From positions 186,001-250,000 of the forward strand of contig OY969556.1 of NCBI GenBank assembly GCA_963701015.1: a stretch of 64,000 nucleotides of DNA. The letters run 5' to 3'. Positions 38,140 through 48,681 of the stretch are shown piece by piece. Below the pieces are notes generated by a model. It saw nothing but the letters and a program-made list of their open reading frames with translations. It ran no database searches and was not told the DNA's origin. The stretch comes from MFD09286-c1 sp963701015 (GTDB lineage Bacteria; Bacteroidota; Bacteroidia; Bacteroidales; DTGW01). The position numbers and the translations under genes are program-made. Numbering within the stretch: position 1 is the stretch's first letter; every line of letters begins with the position of its first letter.

Positions 38140-39128
38140 ATGTCTAGTTTTTTAATTATTCAAACTGCATTTATTGGTGATGTAATTCTTGCTACCCCTA
38201 TAATTGAGAAAATACATCAATTTTATCCTGAGGCTAAAATTGACTTTTTAGTACGAAAGGGAAATGAAGGATTATTAGAAAACCATCCGTATTTAAACTC
38301 AGTTAAGATTTGGGATAAAAAGAATAGAAAGTACAAAAGCCTTCTTATTCTAATTAAGGAAATAAGGGCTGAAAAATACGATTATGTAATTAATGCTCAA
38401 AGATTTTTATCTACTGGTTTGATTACGGTTTTTTCTCATGCAAAAACTACTATAGGATTTGATAAAAACCCTTTGTCATTCTTATATAAAAAAAAGGTTA
38501 AGCATGTAATTTGTGCCGATACGTTTAATATTCATGAAGTTAACAGAAATATTTCACTTATATCTTCTTTTACTAATGATAAATTATTAAGACCAGCTTT
38601 ATATCCTTCCGAAAATGATTTTGCTTCAGTAAGGCAAGTTCAGCCCTATATTTGTATTGCCCCAACCTCAATTTGGTTTACAAAACAACTACCTCCACAG
38701 AAATGGATTGAATTTATTAAAAATGTTGGAACGCAAAATAAAATTATACTTACTGGTAGTATTAAAGATTTTGAAGCTTGTGAATATATTAAAAATGAAT
38801 CGGGAAATATAGCAGAAAATTTAGCCGGGAGATTAACCTTTATGCAATCGGCAGCATTAATGAAAAACGCTGTAATGAATTACGTAAACGATTCAGCCCC
38901 AATGCATATAGCTTCATCGATGAATGCACCGGTAACGGCAATATTTTGTTCAACTGTTCCTCAATTCGGATTTCGTGCCCTTTATCTGATTCTTCCAATA
39001 TTATTGAAGTAAAAAACTTAAGTTGCAGACCTTGTGGACTTCATGGTTTTAAAGCTTGCCCAAAAGGTCACTTCAAATGTTCGGATGTTAGCATTGAAAA
39101 GATGTTAGGTATTTTAAATACTGATTAA
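38140..39128 (+). CDS. Glycosyltransferase family 9 (heptosyltransferase-like), frameshifted
   Basis: About 329 residues in total. The N-terminal half has the GT9 start 'FLIIQTAFIGDVILATPIIE'. The nucleotide-sugar side has 'YICIAPTSIWFTKQLPPQKW' and 'VNDSAPMHIASSMNAPVTAI'. After 'STVPQFGF' (about 38974) the frame is wrong to a stop at 39012, while another frame carries the proper end ('PLSDSSNIIEVKNLSCRPCG', 'CPKGHFKC'). Removing one base in GGATTTCGTGCC repairs it. The family adds heptose or similar sugars to lipopolysaccharide core. It is co-directional with, and 8 bases after, the PorE-like gene. Confidence 0.85.
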
Positions 39129-39168
39129 TAACTCTTCAATTTCAAAAATAAAATTAATTATACCATTC

Positions 39169-42100
39169 TTATACCTTAAAACCCACAATTAAAATATCAT
39201 CCGTTTGTTCAAAATTACCTCGCCATTTATTAAGAGTTTCATCTAATATCTTAGGTTGATTTTCTATACTTTCAGTAGATAAATTTGTAAGCATCTTAAC
39301 AAATTGTCCAACTTTAAACTTTTTATTTGCTTCTTCACCTAATTGATCCTGAAAACCATCTGAAAACAGATAAATGACATCATCTTTCTCAATACTTGCC
39401 TCTTTATTTGTAAAAGGTTTTAATACTGGGTAAATTCCAATAGGCATTCTATCGCCTTTCAATTCTATCAATTGATTATTTCTAAAAATATAGCATGGAT
39501 TATTTGCCCCGGAATATTCGAGTCGCATATTGACAAAATCAATTACACACAATGCAATGTCCATGCCATCTTTTGCCTCGTCATCACGACCTGTTTGGTG
39601 CAATGCTTTCATTAACGCCTCGCGCAATTCGTTGAGAACTTCATTCGCTGAGTAAACGTTTTCGAGCAATAATACTTCCTTAATAAGTGAAATTCCTAAC
39701 ATGCTCATAAAAGCGCCAGGCACACCATGTCCGGTGCAGTCGGCGACAGCAATATATATTTTATCATTTTTATTGGTTATAAAATAGTAATCACCTGATA
39801 CTACATCCTTGGGTCTGTTGAAGATGAAGCTTTTGGGAAAGACAGATTTCATTTGATCACCAGGAATGAAAACAGCATTTTGAATACGACTCGCATAGGT
39901 AATACTATCCAAAATTTGTTGCTTTTGATAACTTATTACTTCACTATATTTCTTCTTTTGTTGAAACTTTAAATAAAACTGTAAAGCCAAAAATCCTACG
40001 AAAAGAAGAAAAATAATTGAAGAAATTAATAATATCAGTTGAATTAACGCTTTTGCTTTCTGGTTCTTTAGTTCGATATTTTTTATACGAATTTCTTTTT
40101 CTTTTTTATCGTTTTGCAATTGAACAAAATCGGTTCTGTTTTTTTGCCATTCCAAATCGTGCCTTAATGATTTTATAAGTTTGCTTTCCCTATCGTACAA
40201 ATCATTGGTCTCTGAAATTTGTCCATCCTGTATAAAACCATGGCCAATCAATGATACGTATAATTTATAGGAATAAGTAGCATTTTGATAATCCTTTGTT
40301 TCTTCATATAATTTTGACAATGCTTTATAACTCAATTGCAACACCATGTTGAATTTAATTTTCTTCGCCAAATCAATACCTTCTAACAAAAATTCTTTTG
40401 CTTTAATGTATTGGTTGAGTTCAAGGTATGAATTGCCAATATTGTAAATTGATACAGCCATTCCTTCTTCAAAATTGAGTTCTTTTTTCAGATTGAGCGA
40501 TTTTTGATAATAATTAATGGCATTTTCGTATTTATTCCAATTAAAATTAATGTTACCAATGTTATTATACGATATGGATAAATTTTTCTTATTCCCAGTT
40601 TCTTTGTCCAATTCAATAGCTTGATTGTAGTATTTTAAGGCTTCGTCGTATTTGCCCATTTTAAATAAAACAACACCTATACTATTTAAAATATCCTCTT
40701 TCAGGTTAATATCTTTTGAAACCTTTTCAGAATTCAACGCTTTTTTAAAATAAACCAAAGATTTTTGGTAATCATTTTGATTATAATAAATACTGCCCAG
40801 TTTATCATAGGCTTCGAAAATGGCGACTTGATTGCCTAGTTTTTGGTAAATTGCTAGCGCTTCAAGTAAGTTTTCGCTTGCTCCTTCGTATTGGTATGTG
40901 TTTCCCATTGCCTCACTAATTTCAGAAAATATGGCAGCCTGACCATTTTCATCACCAATTTCCCTTTTTAAAGCAAGTGCTTCCTTAAAGACCGAAATTG
41001 TTTGATTATATTGACCCAAATTATAATAAACAGAAGCCATATTGTCTAATACTTCCGATTGTCCAGGTTTATTACCAATTTGTTTAAATAAAACCAGCGC
41101 TTTTTTTAAATATTTTAATGCATTATTAAATTGAGCCCTCAAATTAAATAATTTTCCAATTGTGAAATATTGATTAGATGCTTCTTCATTATTTCCTTGT
41201 TGCTCAAACTTTTCAGCAGATAAAACTAAATCATTAATATCCTTTTCAGTTGATTTTACAGAAATTGGCTCGTTATTAATTTTTCCCAATGTGTCCTTTT
41301 CAGGTACAATATTCTGTGATGTTTCAACAATTGGTTTATTTAAAACAATATTAATTCCATTGTTCTCAACTTTGTTCTCATCTTTATTCTGAACTAAAAT
41401 ATTTGTCTGTTCCAACTTTTTACTATTTTGAACAATGCAATTTTTATATTTATTCGAAACGCCTAAAGCTTCTGGAGTTAATATAAACTCGTCTTTTGGG
41501 TAATCATTTGGAATGGATATAATATTACTTGTTAAATTACATTCCTTTGTTAAAAAGTTAAGGGCGTAATTATCAGAAGGTTCTTTAAAGTTAAAAGATG
41601 TATTTGATAAATTAAATAAGCTATCAATGGTTTTACCTTTTGATTGAATTCGGATTGAAAAAGTATCGGTAGAAGATTTAAATATATCAGCCAAATTTCC
41701 TTCTATTGAAAATTTATAAGGATGTTTATCTGAAAATATTTCTAATTTAATAATATCCAAATCGCCTAAACCGTGCTTCATATTTCTGGCTGTATATCCA
41801 AATGACCCATCGCCAACAGGGCAATAGAATAAGTCGTCATCAGTAGTATTAACCGGATACCCCAAATTTACCGGGTTTCCCCATTTACCATTGGCATCTT
41901 TAGTTGAATAATAGATATCATATCCGCCTATTCCATCATGGCCTTGCGACGAAAAGTAAAGTGTATTGCCATCTTTTGAAATAAATGGGGTTTCTTCATT
42001 TGCAGAGGTGTTTATTACAGGACCTATATTTTCTGCTGGGGCCAATCACCATTAGTTAAATGCGAAACAAAAATATCCAATCCACCCAAACTTTGCGGAC

Positions 42101-43004
42101 GGTTACTCGTAAAATAAAGGGTTTTCCCGTCAGGAGAAACGCAGGCATGTGATTCCCAATACTTCGAATTTATTTCTTTATTTAATGGCTTTGATTGTGA
42201 CCATTGCTTTCCATCAAATGTTGAAACATAAATATCACTATTATCGTTATTGCGCCTGTTTAAATACAAAGTTTTTCCATCTTGGGTTAAGAAACAAGGA
42301 TATTGGTCTCCATCACTTTGAATTTCGGGAGTAATATTTACAGGAACTCCCCAAACGCCATTCTTTTGGGTCGAAATTTCAACAGCGTCATAAAACCTAA
42401 GTTTTGACACAAATACCATAGTATTGCCATCGCCTGATAATACCGGGTTATAACTTGCTGTTTTCGAATTTATGGGTTTGTCTAACATAATAAATTTTGC
42501 ACGAACAGGTTTAGTAATTGCAATTTTAGCCCTTTTACAAGCTTCAATCTGTTCATTTGCCCAATTTTTATCTGTATTATCATCTTTTCTGGCCATTGAT
42601 ATAAACTTTTGATATGATTCAATGGCATTATCAAGTTTCATAGTTATTCTATAAGCATTACCCATAAATAAATAAGCATCTACTGGTGCATTAATTTCTT
42701 TCAATGAACCTTCTTTGTATTTATCACTAATGGTTTTTACTGCAGTTTCGAGAAATTGTACAGCTTTGTCCCTGTCTGCATTTGAATATAAATAACAAAT
42801 GCCAATTTTATAATTAATATTGGCATTATCTTTATATCCATTTTTATAAACCTTTAAATATGATGATAAAGCTTCAGTATAATCTTCTTTCGCGAAAAAA
42901 TATTCAGCATCATTGAAGTTTTCTTTAAGGCTCTCGACCTGAGCAATTGCGCTAGTGGCAATAAGTATCAGGGTAAGAGATATGGAAAGTATTTTGGCTT
43001 TCAT
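39169..43004 (-). CDS. PD40-TPR-SpoIIE phosphatase, envelope sensor (frameshifted)
   Basis: Joined length is about 1,280 residues. In order it has a signal peptide, TPR-like helices, and PD40 propeller repeats ('SPDGKTLYFTSNRPQSLGG', then 'SKDGNTLYFSSQGHDGIGG'). A CRD-like beta segment, about eight TPRs and a coiled coil follow. One membrane helix ('LILLISSIIFLLFVGFLALQ') precedes a C-terminal SpoIIE/PP2C phosphatase ('DVVSGDYYF', 'VADCTGHGVPGAFMSML', 'YLFSDGFQDQ', 'TDDILIVGF'). The frame breaks at a run of four C residues (coding strand; 42038-42041). Five C residues would join 'NGDWPP' to 'AENIGPVINTS'. The topology places the propeller and TPRs outside and the phosphatase inside. The N-terminal half is a relative of the PorE-like protein at 36158. 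Confidence 0.85.
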
Positions 43005-43162
43005 AGGTTCCTGTATAGGTGTAAAGCAAATTTAGAAAATTATCGGTTGTTTAGAAAATATTTTATGCCTGAATTCACATTAAAATACAAATTCACAAAA
43101 AGTTAATATATGTTTGTTTTTGTAATTCTTAAAAAGAATTATAATACTTTCTCAGAATCGTA

Positions 43163-43170
43163 TAATTTTG
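43163..43170 (+). promoter_or_regulatory. Putative -7 element upstream of PASTA gene
   Basis: TAATTTTG matches TAnnTTTG and lies 37 bases before the start of the gene at 43208. No -33 element was found at normal spacing. Confidence 0.4.
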
Positions 43171-43207
43171 TTGGGTTTTTAACGTTTATTGAATTAATTA
43201 TTTTAGA

Positions 43208-44023
43208 ATGAAAGGTAATTCTTTTTTTCAGTATCTTTTAAGCAGGGACTTTTGGAAACAAATTCGATTGGCTGCAGCTATCTTTTTTGGGATCTTGTTT
43301 TTTGTAATAATCTTTCTTTGGTTTTTTACACGTCATAATAGTTCAAGACCTGTACCAGATTTTAAAGGGCTTTCAAAAACTGAAGCAATTGAATTAGCAG
43401 ATGATAATTCATTAAGAATTCAAATTGCCGATTCAGTTTTTAGCCAGGAACAAAAGCCTGGAACTATTGTTGAACAAGAACCTAAAGCTGGAGTTCATGT
43501 TAAAAAGAATCGCCGAATTTTTTTGATAATAAATGCTTTGAACCCTGAAAAAGTTGCAATGCCAAATGTTATTGGCGTTTCAATACGACAAGCGGTAGCT
43601 ATTTTAGAATCGAATGGGTTATTTGCGGGCCATTTAAGTTATGCAAGTGATATTGCAACCAATAATGTTTTGAAACAATTGTTTCAGGGCAAGGCAATAA
43701 ATCCAGGGAAAAAAATTAACAAAGGTTCATACATTAATTTGGTTTTGGGGAAAAACGGAAATTATGATTTTGCAAAAGTTCCAAACATTAGCGGTTTAAC
43801 GTTGCGGAAAGCCCAGAGAATTATATCACAAGCAAGCCTTAATACAGGTAAAATTCATTACGATAATTCGGTAAAAAACTCGGCCGATTCATTAAAAGCA
43901 TTTATTATTAAACAGAAACCAGAGTTTACAGAAAACGAACAAGCTTCGTTAGGAGCGTATGTAGATTTGTGGCTTTCAGTGGATATGAAAAAAGTAAAAA
44001 AGGAGTCGAAAAAGGATGAATAA
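43208..44023 (+). CDS. Membrane-anchored protein with three PASTA domains
   Basis: A 271-residue protein. Residues 1-19 are cytoplasmic, 20-40 form one membrane helix, and three PASTA repeats follow at about 47-112, 116-188 and 191-260 ('VPDFKGLSKTEAIELADDNS', 'MPNVIGVSIRQAVAILESNG', 'VPNISGLTLRKAQRIISQAS'). PASTA domains bind peptidoglycan fragments or beta-lactams. Here there is no kinase or transpeptidase domain. The gene begins a cluster with rluD-like and ddl genes, which points to a cell-wall role. The next gene overlaps its end by 8 bases. Confidence 0.88.
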   Translation: MKGNSFFQYLLSRDFWKQIRLAAAIFFGILFFVIIFLWFFTRHNSSRPVPDFKGLSKTEAIELADDNSLRIQIADSVFSQEQKPGTIVEQEPKAGVHVKKNRRIFLIINALNPEKVAMPNVIGVSIRQAVAILESNGLFAGHLSYASDIATNNVLKQLFQGKAINPGKKINKGSYINLVLGKNGNYDFAKVPNISGLTLRKAQRIISQASLNTGKIHYDNSVKNSADSLKAFIIKQKPEFTENEQASLGAYVDLWLSVDMKKVKKESKKDE

Positions 44024-46523
44024 AATAAAAATTAGCATTTTAGCGCTATTCATTATTCATACTTTTCTAACCTATTCACAGGAAAGTATCCGACCAAGTT
44101 TATATAATCCAAATATTAAACCTTATCCCGTTCATGCAAATCAAACAACTTTTAAGGAAAAATTAAAAAGTTCAACCAGTACATATCCTTTTTTCGACGA
44201 TTTTTCTGAATCCGGTAATTTAAATTCAAATTTATGGACAACAGGTTATGTTGATATTCGCGATTCTTCTGGTGACCAACCAAATAAAAATTATGCAGTA
44301 CTCGACAATAAAAAGGGCAATTATTATTATAACTCCACAATTATAGGAGATACATTGACTTCTCAAAATATTGACCTTTCTGGTGTTCACCAAAGCGACA
44401 ATATTTATTTGAGCTATTATTTTAAATATTCTCCTTATAGCGATGCCAGCAGCAATACTTCTACATTTGCAGTTGAATTTTATTCTTCTGTCAATAACAA
44501 TTGGAAAACAATAAGAACCTTTACTAATGCATTGCTATTTACAAAATATGCTTTTGATACTATTTCAATTAAAGATTCAATTTATTTTAGTTCAAATTTT
44601 AAAATTCGATTTCGGGTTCAAAACCAATTAAAAAGTAATTCTTTAATGTTGGCTGATTCAACCTATAAACAAGATACGATTAATCAAAGTTGGAATTTAG
44701 ATTATATTTATTTAAATAAAAGAAACGGAATACCAAAACAAGATACTTCGTCGGGTGGATTATGCCAACATCCGTATTTATCATTACCTTTTTTCGATGA
44801 TTTTTCTGACTCTATTGGATATGTTAAAAAACGTTTTTGGACCGATAATGATGTTTATATAAATAGTAGTTATGCAGATACTGCGCCATCTATAGGAGTG
44901 GCAACATTTGACGCGCTGAACAACCAGGGACATTTATATCCACAGGCATTAACAAACACCGTATTTTCGGCCGATAAATTTACGTCGGTTCGATTACCTA
45001 TGTCATTATATAGTAGCGATAGCGTTTATTTAAGTTTTTATTATGAACCAGGTGGATTAGGTGAAATTCCTGACAAAACCGATTCTTTGATTTTGGAATT
45101 TTTTAATCCTTCTTCATTTACCTGGGATTGGGTTTGGTCAGTGCCTGGCGATTCTGTTAGAAAATTCAAGTTGGCAATGATTCCTATAAAACAAAAGAAA
45201 TATCTTGATTATGGATTTCAGTTCAGGTTCAGGAATTTAGCCAGTATAAATATTCAAAATGCTGATTTAGGAAGAAACGGGAATGGTGATATTTGGAATC
45301 TTGATTATGTTAAACTTGACAAGAACAGGCATTGGAACGATACGATATTTCATGATTTAGCTTTTATGAGCCCTTTGAAATGCCCTTTGTTAAATTTTAC
45401 ATCAATTCCCCAAAGTCATTTCAGATTACCTTCAACCTATGCTAAGGCAATGGATCAGGGTGTGCTGGCTTTTGCAATACAAAATAATGATAATATTTCA
45501 AGAGGGGTTCAGGTTTCATGTATGATTAAGGATTTCTTCGATTCCGAAAGTTATCCAGGTGGTGATCCCAGCGCTTTACAAGCCAGGGCGGATACTATAG
45601 TTTCATTCAATAATTATCTTTTAATTGAGAATCCGATACTTTCACAAAACGCTGATTCGGCATACTTTAAAATAACTTTATCGTTGGATAGTACCTTACA
45701 GAATGAGCCACATGCAAACGACACATTGGTATATTATCAACTTTTCAGGAATTTTTATTCGTATGACGATGGATCTGCTGAATGGGGTTATGGCATTGGA
45801 GGCATTAATTCGAAAAATGCCCAGATTGCTTTAAGGTATAAAACTTATTTGGCTGATTCGCTTCAAGCGGTTGATATTTATTTTAACCCAACATTGAATA
45901 AAATAAGCTCTGACGGATCGACTATTGACACTACTTTTAAACTGATGGTTTGGGCTCTAAATGGATCAAAACCAGGAACAGTTTTATATGCTTCAAAAGA
46001 CACTTCGTATTCACCTTATATTGGGTTTCATAGGTATTTTCTAAATCCACCCATTGCAGTACCTCAGGACTATTTTGTTGGAACCAAGCAAAATGACAAT
46101 TATTTTTTAAACATTGGTTTTGATGTAAGCCGGAATAATTCTGACAAGCTATATTATAATACCGACAATATTGATTCAGCATATTCCTGGATACCTTCTT
46201 CGATTAAAGGTACATTAATGATACGCCCGATTGTGGGTAATTGGAAAGATGCTCTTTCAACAGTAAAATCAAATTCATTGAATTCACAAGATATTCGCAT
46301 TTTTCCTAATCCAACTTCCGGAATATTGAATATTGTAATTCCTGAAAACAACTTGAATAATAAAATTATGCTTTTTGATTTAACTGGTAAACTCCTAAAA
46401 AATGAAGAATTATCAACTTCAATAATAAATATAAATGATTTGCATCCAGGAATTTATCTTTTACGCGTTGTTACAGGAAACGGAAATATTTATAATGCCA
46501 AAGTCGTTAAATATACTTATTAA
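44016..46523 (+). CDS. Large T9SS-sorted surface protein
   Basis: An 835-residue protein with a signal peptide (about residues 1-20, 'FIIHTFLTYSQ'). Two similar beta-rich modules each start with 'PFFDDFS' (residues about 57 and 262), consistent with jelly-roll-like repeats. It ends with a T9SS type A sorting domain ('DIRIFPNPTSGILNIVIP', 'NDLHPGIYLLRVV'). The function is unknown; a gene of this kind between a PASTA protein and rluD/ddl is a recurring Bacteroidota layout. It overlaps the upstream gene by 8 bases and the rluD-like start by one base, so the cluster is probably an operon. Confidence 0.82.
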   Translation: MNKIKISILALFIIHTFLTYSQESIRPSLYNPNIKPYPVHANQTTFKEKLKSSTSTYPFFDDFSESGNLNSNLWTTGYVDIRDSSGDQPNKNYAVLDNKKGNYYYNSTIIGDTLTSQNIDLSGVHQSDNIYLSYYFKYSPYSDASSNTSTFAVEFYSSVNNNWKTIRTFTNALLFTKYAFDTISIKDSIYFSSNFKIRFRVQNQLKSNSLMLADSTYKQDTINQSWNLDYIYLNKRNGIPKQDTSSGGLCQHPYLSLPFFDDFSDSIGYVKKRFWTDNDVYINSSYADTAPSIGVATFDALNNQGHLYPQALTNTVFSADKFTSVRLPMSLYSSDSVYLSFYYEPGGLGEIPDKTDSLILEFFNPSSFTWDWVWSVPGDSVRKFKLAMIPIKQKKYLDYGFQFRFRNLASINIQNADLGRNGNGDIWNLDYVKLDKNRHWNDTIFHDLAFMSPLKCPLLNFTSIPQSHFRLPSTYAKAMDQGVLAFAIQNNDNISRGVQVSCMIKDFFDSESYPGGDPSALQARADTIVSFNNYLLIENPILSQNADSAYFKITLSLDSTLQNEPHANDTLVYYQLFRNFYSYDDGSAEWGYGIGGINSKNAQIALRYKTYLADSLQAVDIYFNPTLNKISSDGSTIDTTFKLMVWALNGSKPGTVLYASKDTSYSPYIGFHRYFLNPPIAVPQDYFVGTKQNDNYFLNIGFDVSRNNSDKLYYNTDNIDSAYSWIPSSIKGTLMIRPIVGNWKDALSTVKSNSLNSQDIRIFPNPTSGILNIVIPENNLNNKIMLFDLTGKLLKNEELSTSIININDLHPGIYLLRVVTGNGNIYNAKVVKYTY

Positions 46524-47545
46524 TGATTGATGAAGAAATTCGTGAAAATGCTGATTTATATGAGCATTTCAGAATAATAGTAGATAAAGGGCAAAACCTT
46601 GTGAGAATTGATAAGTTCCTTCAAAACCGGATTGAAAATGCTTCGCGAACAAAAATTCAAAACGCAGCCGATGCTGGAAATATAGTTGTAAATGATAAAA
46701 TAGTTAAATCGAATTATAAAATCAAACCCAATGATATAATATCTGTTGTACTTGCTTTTCCTCCACGTGATACTGAAATTATACCTGAAAATATTCCTCT
46801 GGATGTTGTTTTTGAAGATGATGAAATTGCAATTATTAATAAAAAGGCAGGAATGGTTGTGCACCCGGCACATGGCAATTATACAGGAACTCTTGTTAAT
46901 GCTTTATACTGGCGCTATAAAGATTTGCCACTTTTCCAAAGTGGCGATTTACGTCCAGGTTTAGTTCATAGAATTGATAAGGATACTTCTGGAATTATGG
47001 TTATTGCCAAAAGCGAATTGTCATTGAACCGTTTAGCCAAACAGTTTTTTCATCATACAATTGACAGGCATTATCTGGCGTTGGTTTGGGGAGCTTTTGA
47101 TATTGAAGAAGGAACAATAACAGGAAATATCTGGCGTAGCAAATATGATCGTAAAATTATGGCTGTTTATAATGACGAATCGATTGGCAAACATGCAATA
47201 ACACATTATAAAGTTGTTGAACGTTTGGGCTATGTAACACTTGTTGACTGTAAACTTGAAACAGGACGTACGCATCAAATCCGTGTGCATTTCAAGCATA
47301 TTGGTCATCCATTATTTAATGATAGTGAATATGGTGGCGATAAAATATTGAAAGGCACAACTTTCGCCAAGTACAAACAATTCGTCGAAAATTGTTTTAA
47401 AATTTTGCCACGACAGGCATTACATGCAAAATCGCTGGCATTCGAACATCCGGTTACAAAAAAAAGAATGTTTTTCGATTCTGAATTACCTTCAGATATG
47501 CAGGAAGTAATTGAAAAATGGAGAATATATACGAATAATCGTTAA
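46523..47545 (+). CDS. rluD: RluA/RluD family pseudouridine synthase
   Basis: A 340-residue protein. The N-terminal S4 RNA-binding domain is 'RIDKFLQNRIENASRTKIQN'. The catalytic block is 'GLVHRIDKDTSGIMVIAKS', with the active-site Asp152. 'LETGRTHQIRVHFKHIGHPL' is the family's second signature. It isomerises uridines in 23S rRNA (RluD sites in helix 69) or a related RNA. The start ATG overlaps the previous stop (TAATG), so it is translationally coupled. The assignment to RluD rather than RluC or RluA is by S4 domain and overall layout. Confidence 0.88.
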   Translation: MIDEEIRENADLYEHFRIIVDKGQNLVRIDKFLQNRIENASRTKIQNAADAGNIVVNDKIVKSNYKIKPNDIISVVLAFPPRDTEIIPENIPLDVVFEDDEIAIINKKAGMVVHPAHGNYTGTLVNALYWRYKDLPLFQSGDLRPGLVHRIDKDTSGIMVIAKSELSLNRLAKQFFHHTIDRHYLALVWGAFDIEEGTITGNIWRSKYDRKIMAVYNDESIGKHAITHYKVVERLGYVTLVDCKLETGRTHQIRVHFKHIGHPLFNDSEYGGDKILKGTTFAKYKQFVENCFKILPRQALHAKSLAFEHPVTKKRMFFDSELPSDMQEVIEKWRIYTNNR

Positions 47546-47583
47546 TTGTAAATGGTAGAAACATTTCTTTTAAATCAGAATAT

Positions 47584-47591
47584 TATATTTG
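47584..47591 (+). promoter_or_regulatory. Putative -7 element upstream of ddl
   Basis: TATATTTG matches TAnnTTTG and lies 20 bases before the ddl start, so ddl may have its own promoter in addition to read-through from the PASTA cluster. Confidence 0.4.
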
Positions 47592-47611
47592 TCTTGTAAA
47601 AAATTAATAAA

Positions 47612-48589
47612 ATGAAAAGAAATATAGCCATAGTTGGAGGTGGAAATTCATCCGAATGGGTTATATCCGTTCAAAGTGCTGATATGTTGGCAAATGAATT
47701 TAAAAATTCGGATTACAATACTTATGTCGTTCAAATTCGCGGCAATGAATGGAAAGTTAAAATTAATAATGATACACAAGTTGACATTAATAAAGGTGAT
47801 TTTAGCTTTTATTGGAATGGCGATAATGTAAAATTCAACTGTGCAATAATTGCAATTCATGGTACTCCTGGTGAAGATGGTAAGCTTCAGGCATACTTTG
47901 AATTATTAGATATACCATATACATCTTGTGGAATATTAGCATCTTCATTAACTTTTAATAAAAATGCCTGCAAAGTTTATCTTAAAAACTATGGTATCCT
48001 TTCTGCAAAAGCAGTATTGTTGAAAAAAGGCGATAAAATAGATATAGAGGCAATTGAAAAGGAATTACAATTTCCATGCTTTGTTAAACCCAATGAATCC
48101 GGATCAAGTTTTGGAATTTCAAAAATTGAAAATTCGAATGAATTGTTAAATGCAGTTGAACATGCTAAAACCGAAGGTGAAGATGTTATAATTGAAGAGT
48201 TTATTAAAGGTACAGAAGTTACATGTGGGTTGGTGAAAACCAAAGCAAATACATTTATTTTCCCTATTACCGAAATAGTTTCAAAAAAAGAATTTTTCGA
48301 TTATGAAGCTAAATATACGCCGGGAATGTCAGATGAAATTATTCCGGCTAGGATTAATGAAGAAATGGCTGAAAAAGTACGAAAAACTTCATCTGCAATT
48401 TATGATGCTGTTAATTGTCGCGGTATAGTGAGGATTGATTATATAATTTCAGGAAATAGCCCCTATTTCCTGGAAGTTAACACTGTACCAGGTATGAGTC
48501 CTAATAGTATTGTTCCCAAGCAAATTCGTGAAGCCGGGTTAAATATTACCGAAGTGTACAAATTAATAATAGAAGATGTTTGTAGTTAG
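47612..48589 (+). CDS. ddl: D-alanine--D-alanine ligase
   Basis: A 325-residue ATP-grasp enzyme. The N-terminal 'IAIVGGGNSSEWVISVQSA' is the Ddl substrate loop region. 'AIHGTPGEDGKLQAYFELL' and 'FPCFVKPNESGSSFGISKI' form the grasp lid. The C-terminal 'CRGIVRIDYIISG', 'FLEVNTVPGMSPNSIVPKQ' holds the metal and D-Ala sites. It joins two D-alanines for peptidoglycan precursors. It lies 66 bases after the rluD-like gene. Confidence 0.93.
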   Translation: MKRNIAIVGGGNSSEWVISVQSADMLANEFKNSDYNTYVVQIRGNEWKVKINNDTQVDINKGDFSFYWNGDNVKFNCAIIAIHGTPGEDGKLQAYFELLDIPYTSCGILASSLTFNKNACKVYLKNYGILSAKAVLLKKGDKIDIEAIEKELQFPCFVKPNESGSSFGISKIENSNELLNAVEHAKTEGEDVIIEEFIKGTEVTCGLVKTKANTFIFPITEIVSKKEFFDYEAKYTPGMSDEIIPARINEEMAEKVRKTSSAIYDAVNCRGIVRIDYIISGNSPYFLEVNTVPGMSPNSIVPKQIREAGLNITEVYKLIIEDVCS

Positions 48590-48667
48590 TTTTAAAGGTG
48601 ATGCAAATCACTTGTTAAAATGATGTAGATTATAGTTAAAAATTAAAATAAATCTGAAAACATTATT

Positions 48668-48675
48668 TATCTTTG
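48668..48675 (+). promoter_or_regulatory. Putative -7 element of a small RNA
   Basis: TATCTTTG is a perfect match to TAnnTTTG. It sits after the ddl stop, about 7 bases before the predicted 5' hairpin of the RNA candidate at 48682. A good -33 TTTG was not found. Confidence 0.5.
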
Positions 48676-48681
48676 TTCCAT

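Noticed and set aside
39169..42045. An independent 958-residue phosphatase gene starting at a TTG
   Set aside because: It starts in the middle of a PD40 repeat and lacks a signal peptide. The upstream frame supplies the missing half, and one base restores the join.
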